NCBI GenBank assembly: GCA_016711225.1
Contig: JADJTK010000052.1
Span: 587,813 to 651,812, forward strand
DNA from: Opitutaceae bacterium
GTDB lineage: Bacteria; Verrucomicrobiota; Verrucomicrobiia; Opitutales; Opitutaceae
Length of the DNA: 64,000 nt
Reading direction: 5' to 3'
A program made the position numbers and the translations under genes. The notes beneath the pieces were generated by a model. The model worked only from the letters and a program-made list of their open reading frames with translations, was not told the origin of the DNA and did no database searches. The first letter of the stretch is position 1, and every line of letters begins with the position of its first letter. Shown here piece by piece: positions 17,181-25,690 of the stretch.

Positions 17181-17340
17181 TGAGGTTTTTTGCGGGGCGC
17201 AGAACCTCAGGCGCCTGTCGCGCCTGGAGGAGGGGAGTGGAGAAGTCAGAAGGGAGAAAACAGAGTGCAGAACGGGATGATCACGGAGACGCTGTGACAC
17301 GGACACGGAGGAAGCGGCGGGGGGCGGAGGCCGGTAGACT
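17181..17340. repeat. Intergenic repeat block D, including a tail relic
   Basis: Diverged copy of the block found at 19866, 21904 and 25547. It starts with the family 1 palindrome (AGGTTTTTTGCG / CGCAGAACCT), continues through GGAGAAGTCAGAAGGGAG and CAGAGTGCAGAACGG, then enters C-terminal-module DNA. It occupies most of the gap 17156-17374. Confidence 0.7.
17281..17334 (-). pseudogene. Tail relic: last 17 codons of a C-terminal module
   Basis: The minus strand reads PASAPRRFLRVRVTASP and then TGA at 17283-17281, the exact ending style of the shared module, but it has no gene body upstream. The flanking DNA matches that around the end of the 25648-27549 gene. It is a remnant of a deleted or recombined copy lying between the signal-peptide stump and the pectate lyase gene. 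Confidence 0.65.
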
Positions 17341-17374
17341 GTGGACAGTGGGCGGTGGGCGACAGACGGAAGTG

Positions 17375-19840
17375 CTATGGGCTGTTGGTGACACGGAGCC
17401 GCAGGAAGCGGCGAGGTGTGTTCGCGGAGCCAATCGCGATGGCATCCGGTGCGGTGATTGAGCCGGCCCCGGCGGTGTAGGTGCGGCCGGGCACGGCGGT
17501 CCAGGTGGCGAGATCGGTGCTGCTCTCGAGGATGTAGGTCAGGTCGGTCGCGGTGGTGCGGCGCGGGAAGGTGAGGGTGAGGTAGTGCTGGCCGGAGTCG
17601 GCGATCATACTGGTGGTTACAGGCGACGCGACAGGGCCGCGGGCGGGAATCGCGAAGGCGTAGCGCTCGAGATTGGTGAGGCCGCAGCCGTCGGGGTCGG
17701 CGTTGGGGCCGGAGATGGTGTCGTTCGTGAGATCGGTGCCGGCGAAGTTCGCGGTGCGCCACGTGGCGAAGCTCGGAGGCGGAGTGGGCGCTCCAATCGT
17801 GACTTCGATGAGGGCGTAGCCGTGGCGGCTGCCGGTGTCGGTGATGTGGGCAAGGATCTCGTAGGTGCCCGGGGCGCGGTCGGCCGGCACGGTGACGAAG
17901 TGGGCCCAGAGGTTGCCGGTGCGCTCGGCGGTGATGTCGATGGCTGCCGGGGAGGGGATGGTGAAGGGCGCGAGGAGCGTGTCGGCAGCGAGTTCAACCG
18001 TGGCGATATCTGCTGGTGCACCGGGTGCGACGGTGACGCGAATGGACGCGGCCGTGCCGGGGGCGATCGTGGCCGGCGAAGCCGAGGCGGCGAGAGTGAG
18101 CGGATAGACGTGGGCCGGGCCCTCGGTCAATGGTGCGCCGGAGACGAGATGATCGGAAAGGCGGTTGAGGTAGCACTCGAGGTTGTCGTAGCCGGCGACG
18201 CCCGTGTACGCGACCGAGAGCTGTTTGCCGGTGTGGTCTTGGGCGAGCGGATTGAGACCGTTGTGCAGTTCCCAGGCGTCGGGCATGCCGTCGTCGTCGG
18301 AGTCGAGCGGAGGCGGAGGCGGCGTGGTCCAGTCGAGACTGAAGGCGTCGTTGGCTTCGGCTTCCGAGCCGTGGGTATCGCTGATTTGACGGGAACGGAC
18401 ACGCTCGATCATGCGCCGGTCCATCGGGTCGCGCGGGAAGGCGCCGACGGCGGCGGCTGTTTCGTCGATGCGGGCATCGCCCGGTGTGCCCGGAGTGAGC
18501 GCCGGGAATGCGTGCGGAGCGAAGACGGCGACCGCCGGCACGCGCGTGTTCGGGCCATTGGTGGCGAAATTGTTGCAGCAGAAGACCAGATCGAGGTCGC
18601 CGAAGGACGGGTAGAGGTTGATGCGGTTGTCGTGATAGTAGATCCGATCGATCGTTCCGGAGGTAGAACCGAACATGCCGTAGGGGTAGGTGGGCCGGAC
18701 GTGGGCGTAGTTTCCCACATAGTTCAAGTGGAATGGCGCCCGGTAATGCTGGCCCCAGGGATTGAGGTAGTGGTCCTTGAAGCCGATATCGGTGCCCGTA
18801 TCCCAGAGGAGATTCCAGGACGATTCGATCGAGACGGGCGAGTCGGTCTCGCTGCGCTCGCTCGGACCGTCGTCGCAGTCGATCTGCGGGAGGCGCCCAC
18901 CTAGCCGGTAGAGGAGATTGTGGTGGAACGAGATGTTGTCGAGCGGGTGGCCGGCGGACGAGTACTTGATCAGGATGCCGCCGCGGTCGTAGTGCTCGCC
19001 CAACGTTTCGGCGAAGATGCTGTTCTGGACGGTGTGGTTGAAGGTGGCGCCGATCTGCGCGCATTCGTCACCGGCCCAGGCGAAGGAGCAGTGGTCGACG
19101 ATGACATTGCTGCTGTCCATCAGGCGGAGGTTGTCCTGATCGACGCCATCGCGGGACCGGAGATGGCGGAAGACCATGTTGTTGCGGGCGCTGGGGCCGG
19201 AGCCGTAACGGCTTTCCGAGTAGAGCCCGCGCAAGATCACTCCGCCCGGGGACGACTGGCCGGCGACGGTGACGTCGCCTTCGCGCACGTTGTGGTTGTC
19301 GTCCCAACGGGTGGATGGCGCGCAGACGCCGCTGACCTTGAAGAGCACATACCGCGGGCGCGGGATGGCCATCGCGGCGAAGAACGAGCCGGGGCCGGAG
19401 GCGTTCAGGTTGGTGACATAGACGACTTCGCCGCCGCGACCGCCGGTGATGCGGGCGCCGAAGCCTTCGGCGCCGGGAAAGACCGGGAGGTTGGCAGCGG
19501 GACCAAAGGTGGCGAAGGCGGGGGCGCTCTCGGTCGATCGATTGGAGGACGCATCGATGGCGGTGACGGCGTAGCGGTAGCTGCGACCCGGCACGGTGGA
19601 CGTATCGGTGTAGGACAGTGTCCCGCCGCTGTCGCCCAGGAGTTCCCCGTCGCGGTAGATGCCGTAATCGACCACGCCGATGTCGTCGGTGGCAGCCGTC
19701 CAGGTGATAACGGTGGCGCCAGACGTTTCGTCGGTGCAGCTCAGGTTGGCTGGTGTGGACGGCGGGGTGGTGCCGGTCTGCGCGGAGACGGAGACGGCGG
19801 ACACCGAGGCGAACGTAAGGAGCAAACAGCGAGGGTTCAT
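17375..19840 (-). CDS. Exported PL1-type pectate lyase with FN3 and shared C-terminal module
   Basis: An 821-residue protein. The start ATG 19840 gives the signal peptide MNPRCLLLTFASVSAVSVSA; upstream in-frame codons lie in repeat DNA. Residues about 25-115 are FN3 (STPANLSCTDETSGATVITW). Residues about 120-480 are a PL1 parallel beta-helix with the diagnostic opening FPGAEGFGARITGGRGGEVV, then NMVFRHLRSRDGVDQDN, NVIVDHCSFAWAGDE and GILIKYSSAGHPLDNISFHH. A DSDDDGMPDAWELHNGLNPL linker and an Ig-like strand domain precede the 128-residue shared module. PL1 enzymes of this branch cleave polygalacturonate by beta-elimination outside the cell. Its presence is the main reason for calling the locus pectinolytic. 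Confidence 0.92.
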   Translation of the reverse strand: MNPRCLLLTFASVSAVSVSAQTGTTPPSTPANLSCTDETSGATVITWTAATDDIGVVDYGIYRDGELLGDSGGTLSYTDTSTVPGRSYRYAVTAIDASSNRSTESAPAFATFGPAANLPVFPGAEGFGARITGGRGGEVVYVTNLNASGPGSFFAAMAIPRPRYVLFKVSGVCAPSTRWDDNHNVREGDVTVAGQSSPGGVILRGLYSESRYGSGPSARNNMVFRHLRSRDGVDQDNLRLMDSSNVIVDHCSFAWAGDECAQIGATFNHTVQNSIFAETLGEHYDRGGILIKYSSAGHPLDNISFHHNLLYRLGGRLPQIDCDDGPSERSETDSPVSIESSWNLLWDTGTDIGFKDHYLNPWGQHYRAPFHLNYVGNYAHVRPTYPYGMFGSTSGTIDRIYYHDNRINLYPSFGDLDLVFCCNNFATNGPNTRVPAVAVFAPHAFPALTPGTPGDARIDETAAAVGAFPRDPMDRRMIERVRSRQISDTHGSEAEANDAFSLDWTTPPPPPLDSDDDGMPDAWELHNGLNPLAQDHTGKQLSVAYTGVAGYDNLECYLNRLSDHLVSGAPLTEGPAHVYPLTLAASASPATIAPGTAASIRVTVAPGAPADIATVELAADTLLAPFTIPSPAAIDITAERTGNLWAHFVTVPADRAPGTYEILAHITDTGSRHGYALIEVTIGAPTPPPSFATWRTANFAGTDLTNDTISGPNADPDGCGLTNLERYAFAIPARGPVASPVTTSMIADSGQHYLTLTFPRRTTATDLTYILESSTDLATWTAVPGRTYTAGAGSITAPDAIAIGSANTPRRFLRLRVTNSP

Positions 19841-19865
19841 GAGAGAAGAGGGATGAGCGAAGGGT

Positions 19866-20030
19866 GGAGGTTTTGCGGGGCGCAAAACCTTAGACGCCTG
19901 GCGGCCCGGAGGAGGGGAGGAGTGGAGAAGTCAGAAGGGAGAATGCAGAGTGCAGAACGGGGTGAGGATGAAGGCCGGTCAGGGTGTCGTGATGCGGAGG
20001 CGGAGGAAGCGGCGAGAGGCCTCGTCCATT
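19866..20030. repeat. Intergenic repeat block A
   Basis: About 165 bp nearly identical to 21904-22068. It holds the family 1 palindrome (AGGTTTTGCG / CGCAAAACCT, 19868-19890), a common purine-rich spacer (GGAGAAGTCAGAAGGGAGAA, then GCAGAGTGCAGAACGGGGTG), and continues into the last codons of the downstream gene's C-terminal module. The identity covers non-coding DNA as well, which points to recent duplication or gene conversion. Confidence 0.85.
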
Positions 20031-21883
20031 GCCATGGCATCCTGCGCAGTGATCGGGCCGGAGCCAGGGGCGTAGGTCTGGCCCGGGACAGGAGCCCATG
20101 AGACGAGGTCGATGCTCGCCTCAAGGGTGTAGCTCAGGTCGGTGGCCGTGGCGCGGCGCGGAAAGGTGAGCGTGAGCACGCGGCCGGCGGCAGTGTCGGC
20201 GTTGCCGATCGCGACCGGATTGGCGATGGGCCCGCGGGCGGGGAGCGCGAAGGCGTAGCGCGCGAGATTGGTGAGGCCGCAGCGATCCGGATCGGCGAGC
20301 GGGCCGGAGATGGCGTCGTCAGCGAGGTCGGCGCCGGCCCAGTGCGCGGCGCGCCACGTGGCGTAGGTGTCCGGCGGTGCCGGAAGATCGACGCGGTAGA
20401 CGTGGATGATGGGGGAGGCGCCGACCGCGTTGTATTGGCAGAGGAAGATGCGGTTGGTGGCCGGGTCGTAGGCGGCACCCGCGACCGAATCCTGACCATC
20501 GGGTCCGAACGGCAGGTCGAGGGTCCACATCGCGTATGGCACCATCTCCCACGGCTGGGCGGATCCGGCGGCCACGCGGGCGAGGTCCTGGGCGCGGTAG
20601 GCCCAGACGTAGGCGACGTACGGGTAGGCGTGGCAGCCCTTACCTCCGCTAGCCGGGTCGTAAACGTAGACGACCGCTCCGTTGGTGCTGGGCACGGGTT
20701 GGAGATGGAGGGCCGGATCGCTCGTTCCCTGGCCGTAGTGCGGCACGCCGATGCCGGAGCTACCGAAGAAGAGCACGCTATCCGAGCCGAAGGGGAAGAC
20801 GAGGCCGCTGGAGCCGGCAGCCTGGTTGAACTGCGGGTTGATCTCGGTCGAGTTACCCCAGGTGCCGAGAGTCGAGTGTTCGTAGGTGTAACCGACAAGT
20901 AACCGTGCGGGGACCGGATCGATCGCGCCCAACTTGGCCGGGTCGAAGACAGTGGCGGTGGGGCCGTAGGAGGTGCGGCTCACGATCGGCACGCCGTCGA
21001 GGCCAGTGAGCACGGGGCCGCCGAGAGCGGTCTGCCACTCCGGCGGGATGTGCGCCATGCCGCCGGCGACGAAACCCGGGTTGTAGGTACCGACCGTGTA
21101 CATTCCGGCGAAGTCACCGGCCTGTGCGAGATCGAGGCCCGAGGTGAAGTGCGAGCGGCGTGCGCTGCCGCCGGCGTCGTAGTAGGCGTAGGACGTGCCG
21201 ATGAGGCGGTCGCCGTAGACGAACAGGCCGCCGACCTTGCAGCCCGTGATGACGGAGCCGCCGGCACCGACTTCGTTGAGATGTCCCTCGGACACATCGG
21301 TGAGGTTTTGCAGGGCGGTGGCGACGGGCAGGGCGGCGAAGTCGGAGGTGATCACCGGAGAGGGGATCGAGATCTCGCCAACGAGCTGGTACCAATCGTG
21401 CCCGCGGGCGAAGAGCGAGTTGTTGGCGGGGTTGAAACCGATGGAGGTGCCGCCGTAGGCGTAGTTGTTCTGCGCGTCGCGAGGGAAGGCGAAGGCGCCG
21501 AGGTAGGTGAGGTGTTGGGCGCGGACAAGCCGGGGGTTTTCGGCAGCGTCGGTGGTGACGGTGACGGCTGGCGAGACGGCGCTGGTGTTGCCGGCAGCAT
21601 CGCGGGCGGCGATGCGATAGGTGTGGGCGGAGCCGGGCGCGAGCCCGGTGTCGGTGAAGGTGTTGTCAGAGTGGGTGAGAAGGAAGGAGCCGTCGCGGTG
21701 GATGTCGTAGCCGGTGACGGCTGTGCCGTCCTCGGCCTGGGTCCAGTAGAGGATGGTGCTGGTGGCCGAGGCGGCGGTGCCGGCGAGGTTGGCGGGGACC
21801 GAGGGTGGGGTGGTGTCGGTCTGCGCATGGAGGGAGGCGGCGAGGACGAGCGCCGCAGAGAGGAGGATGTTCCGGGGGATCAT
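19979..21883 (-). CDS. Exported FN3 protein of unknown core family, paralogue of 25648-27549
   Basis: A 634-residue protein; start at ATG 21883 (signal peptide MIPRNILLSAALVLAASLHA). Residues about 25-115 are FN3 (PPSVPANLAGTAASATSTIL). Residues about 125-500 form a conserved core I do not recognise: LTYLGAFAFPRDAQNNYAYG, NNSLFARGHDWYQLVGEISI, GCKVGGLFVYGDRLIGTSYA, AYDPATNRIFLCQY. The recurring short strands and the FALGFNP/NNSLFVRGHD motifs suggest a beta-propeller. The last 128 residues are the shared module. The paralogue 3.8 kb away has the same organisation. The role is unknown; the context suggests polysaccharide binding or cleavage. Confidence 0.85.
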   Translation of the reverse strand: MIPRNILLSAALVLAASLHAQTDTTPPSVPANLAGTAASATSTILYWTQAEDGTAVTGYDIHRDGSFLLTHSDNTFTDTGLAPGSAHTYRIAARDAAGNTSAVSPAVTVTTDAAENPRLVRAQHLTYLGAFAFPRDAQNNYAYGGTSIGFNPANNSLFARGHDWYQLVGEISIPSPVITSDFAALPVATALQNLTDVSEGHLNEVGAGGSVITGCKVGGLFVYGDRLIGTSYAYYDAGGSARRSHFTSGLDLAQAGDFAGMYTVGTYNPGFVAGGMAHIPPEWQTALGGPVLTGLDGVPIVSRTSYGPTATVFDPAKLGAIDPVPARLLVGYTYEHSTLGTWGNSTEINPQFNQAAGSSGLVFPFGSDSVLFFGSSGIGVPHYGQGTSDPALHLQPVPSTNGAVVYVYDPASGGKGCHAYPYVAYVWAYRAQDLARVAAGSAQPWEMVPYAMWTLDLPFGPDGQDSVAGAAYDPATNRIFLCQYNAVGASPIIHVYRVDLPAPPDTYATWRAAHWAGADLADDAISGPLADPDRCGLTNLARYAFALPARGPIANPVAIGNADTAAGRVLTLTFPRRATATDLSYTLEASIDLVSWAPVPGQTYAPGSGPITAQDAMAMDEASRRFLRLRITTP

Positions 21884-21903
21884 GATGGGTGATGGCGGAG
21901 GGC

Positions 21904-22068
21904 GGAGGTTTTGCGGGGCGCCAAACCTTAGGCGCCTGTCGGCCCGGAGGAGGGGAGGAGTGGAGAAGTCAGAAGGGAGAATGCAGAGTGCAGAACGGGG
22001 TGAGGATGAAGGCCGGTCAGGGTGTCGTGATGCGGAGGCGGAGGAAGCGGCGAGAGGCCTCGCCCATG
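21904..22068. repeat. Intergenic repeat block B
   Basis: Partner of 19866-20030, differing at only a handful of positions, with the family 1 palindrome at 21906-21928. The block runs into the module-encoding 3' end of the 22017-25498 gene. Confidence 0.85.
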
Positions 22069-25000
22069 GCGACGGCATCCTGCGCGATGATCGGGTCGGA
22101 GCCGGCGGTGTAGGTGCGGCCGGGCACGGCGGTCCAGGTGAAGAGGTCGGTGCTGGACTCGAGGGTGTAGATCAGGTCGGTCGCCTCAGCGCGGCGGGGG
22201 AAGGTGAGGGTGAGGACGCGGGCGTCGCCGGAGCCGGTGGTGTCGAGGACGATCGGGTTGGCGACCGGACCGCGGGCGGGGAGCGCGAAGGCGTAGCGGG
22301 CGAAGTTGGTCAGGCCGCAGCGATCAGGATCGGCGTTGGGGCCGGAGATCTCGTCGTTCGTGAGGTCCGTGCCGGAAAAGTTGGCGGTGCGCCACGCGGC
22401 GTAGCTCGGCGGGACCGCGGGGCCGAGGTACTCGACGGAGGCGATCGCCCCGGCGACGCGGATTGGGACCGCGGGGATGAGGAGCAGACCGTCAGAGTCG
22501 GCGGTGATCTGGCCGGAGGCTTCGACGGCGCCATCGAGGCTGGTGATCCGATAGGTGAAACGGTCGCCGGAGTGGACGACGAGGCGCTGCAGGTTGCGCG
22601 GGGTGATGTCGACGGCGTAGGCGTCGTCCCAACCGGCGGGGGCGTTGCGGGCGCGCAGGAGGAAGATCGGCAATGACCAGGAGGTGGTTGTCTCCTGGAT
22701 GCTGTGGCCTTCGGCGGGGTTCTCGGCGGTGCCCCAGACGACGTTGAGCATGTAGCCGCGGTTGCCGTCGGCTACGGTGCCGCGGTAGTCGTAGTCACCG
22801 AAGCGCATGACGTCCGTCGCGGGCACGTTGGAGAAGCCGGGGCGGCTCTCGTTGGTGCGCATGTGGTGGGGCATGGCGGAGCCCCCGACGGCGCCCCAGC
22901 CGTGGCCGCCGGGGAGACGTGGTAGCCGAAACAGTGGCGGGAGTTGCGGATGTAGGCTTCGAAGTGGGCGCCTTGGGTGGGGTACTGGATGGCGCCATCG
23001 GTGGTGCCGTGGCCGCTGGAGATGAGCGGGAAGTCGTCGGCGACGTGGGCGGCGAGGAAGGCGGCGACATCGCGGAAGGCGTAAACGGGCGTGCCGTCGT
23101 GGCGGAGATAGTAGTCGTAGGCCGGGTCGCCGAAGGGAAGGAGATGGACGGGGTTGGCGAGGGCAGGTGCACCGTAGTTACCCTCGAAATCGCCGCCATA
23201 GGTGGGCGACGTGGCGTAGTCGGTCATGCCCTGGTTGCAGAAGACGCTCGTGACGACCTTGGGGAAGGCGAGGGCGAAGCCGTAGGCGCCGGAAGCGCCC
23301 ATGGAATTGCCGTCGATGTGGAAGGAATGAGTGTTGAGAGAATGGTGACGCCGGCTCCAACGGAGGATCTGCATGATCCGGTATTGGAGGTAGTTGGCGA
23401 CCGGACCGGAACGGGCGACACCGGCGGCGTGGGTGCCGTCGAAGGCGGCGGACTCGTGCATGCCGAAATACCAGGTAGGCAGGTAGGTGCCGTTGTGGTG
23501 GACATCGCCGACGCCGAAGGAGCTGTAGTCGGCGGCGCCGATGGGCATCGTGCCGTGGCCGTCGAGGTGCATGGTCGGCGTGGCGCCGCCGGTGGTGAAG
23601 CGGTCGTTCGTGAGGTAGAACGGCACCGCGTAGCCCAGGTAGCAGTCTTTGAAGAGGGCGTAGTCCATCCAGAGCGTGTAGCCGGTGTAGGCGACGCCGC
23701 CGGCGGTGTAGGCGACGTAGGGCACCGCGCCGAGCGGCTGGGCGGTCTCGGCGATGGCACCGGTAGTGTCGGCGGGACCGAAGGAGATGTCCTCGACGCC
23801 GCCGGCGACGGTGGTGACGGCGTAGTAATAGGTGCCGGCGGTCTCGTGGGTGGTGTGGACGAAGAGGCCGGTGCCTGCCGCGAGCTGCGGGCCGAGCGGC
23901 TGGATCACATGGCGCGCGATGATGCGCGGCTGGATGCGCGGTTCGGTGCTGGTGAGCAGTGCGCCCTGGCGGGTGTACATTTCCTTGAAGCGCGCGGTGC
24001 CCTCGGGGAGCTCGGCGAGGACCGTGGCGGCGGCGCGGTTGGCCGCGGTGATCGGTGCTGTGTGGCGATAGACGCGATACCGCTCGCCGGTGATGGTGGT
24101 GTTCTCCCGCCAGGTGAGAAAGGTCTGACCTTCGCGGAAGAAACCGGCGAGGCCGGTCGTGGGCGCGGCGGGAGTGGTGACGCTGACGGCCGCGGTCTGC
24201 GCGGAGGTGTTGGGTACTGCGTCGTAGGCGGCGACAGTGTAGCGATAGGAGGTGGCGGCGGTCAGACCGGTGTCGGAGTAGGACGCAGTGGCGCTGGTGC
24301 CGATCGACGCGAGGGCGCCGGCGCCGGTCGCGCGGTAGATCCGGTAACCGGTGACGCCAATGTTGTCGGTCGAGGCGGTCCAGGTGAGCGAGACGGTGGT
24401 GGGTGTCGGGGCCGTGACGGTGAGGTTGGTGGGGATGCTCGGGGCCTGAGTGTCGGGAGCGCTGGCGGGTTGTCCGTCCCATCCCGCCATGCGGGCGAGC
24501 ATCCACCACATGGCCTTGGCGACGCGAACGGCGCCGACTTCGCCGAAGTGGTAGGCCGAGTATGGACTCACGCCGTTGTCGGGATGGAAGACCGGGAAGG
24601 TGCGGGTGCGGCCGAGGTCGTCGGTCCATGTGCCCGTGGCGGCCTGGCCGGCGTTGTTGTGCGAGAGGATGTCGGCGAAGTCGAAGAGGATGCCGTTGTG
24701 AGCTGTCACCCAGGCGCGGATGCGCGAGTGCTTGAGTTCCCGGGCGTAGCCCTTCTCGTTCTGGTCGAAGTACTGGTAGTCGTCGGAATTGTCGACCGGG
24801 CCGGTGGTATAGAACGGCTTGATCGCGAGGCCTGCGGCGGCGCAGTGGTCGACGTAGGACTGGGTGGCCGTGAGGTAGGTGTCCAGGTTGACGGAGTTGC
24901 CGGTGATGGCCTGGTCTTCGGCGTCGAGGCCCCAGCAGCGGTCGTCCTGTGGGCCGTAGACGGAGCGCCCGGACCAATGGACGCGGTAGACGGGATCGAT

Positions 25001-25498
25001 GGCCGAAGCGCGGTTGGGGGCGTAGGGGATCCAGGTCATGTCCCAGCACCAGCCGAAGCCGATGGCGGTGACGCCTTGGCTGCTGTAGCGCTCAAGGAGG
25101 GGAGGGATCACCGTCGTGACCGTCTCGGTGTTGGTGAACCAGGCGTCTTCGCCGCCGTAGCCGCGGATGACGCGCAGGCGCGGGTTGGCGGGATTGAACG
25201 CGGGGTAGGACGGGTTTGGATCCCCGAAGTACTGGATGTCGTCCATCATCGCGGCGATCGCGGGGTGCGCGGCGCTTTGAGCCGCAAGCAACTGGGGCCC
25301 GTAGCAGTAGGCGGTGGAGTGCGACTCGCCCGCCACGTAGACGAGCATCTGGCGGACCTGAGCGATGTATTGCGCCGGGATGTTGTCGAAGGCGGCGACG
25401 GCGTGGTGGTCGGCGATGATGGGAGCGGCCGGGGTTTGGGCCGGGGCTGTAAGGGCGAGCAGCAACCCGAGCCAGGCGAGGAGAAGATGGCGGAGCAT
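22017..25498 (-). pseudogene. Multidomain exported esterase with shared C-terminal module, one frameshift
   Basis: Read from ATG 25498 (signal peptide MLRHLLLAWLGLLLALTAPA). Residues about 25-350 are a domain with VYVAGESHSTAYCYG and a late SAYHFGEVGAVRVAKAMWWM, loosely SGNH-like but not secure. FN3 follows (DTQAPSIPTNLTVTAPTPTT), then a second FN3-like segment, and an alpha/beta hydrolase with elbow GNSMGASGAYG. The frame breaks near 22905-22912. One missing base there restores HVSPGGHGWG and then AMPHHMRTNESRPGF, so a likely catalytic His sits right at the break. The gene continues to the shared module and ends at 22017. It is either a recent pseudogene or a one-base sequence error. Confidence 0.78.
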
Positions 25499-25546
25499 GG
25501 TGATGGGCGGATAATGAATGATGAGCGAAACGGGAGAGCGGAGGAC

Positions 25547-25690
25547 GGAGCTTTTGCGCGGCGCAAAACCTTAGGCGCCTGGCGGCGCGGTTGAGGGGAG
25601 AAAATGGAGAAATCAGGGGCGAGAATGCAGAGTGCAGAACGGGGTGATCACGGAGACGCTGTGACACGGAGCCGGAGGAAACGGCGGGGG
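25547..25690. repeat. Intergenic repeat block C
   Basis: Third, more diverged copy of the block at 19866 and 21904: palindrome arms near GCTTTTGCG / CGCAAAACC at 25549-25571, then a shared spacer with GCAGAGTGCAGAACGGGGTG. Downstream it matches 17281 rather than blocks A and B (GATCACGGAGACGCTGTGAC), so two sub-types exist. Confidence 0.75.
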
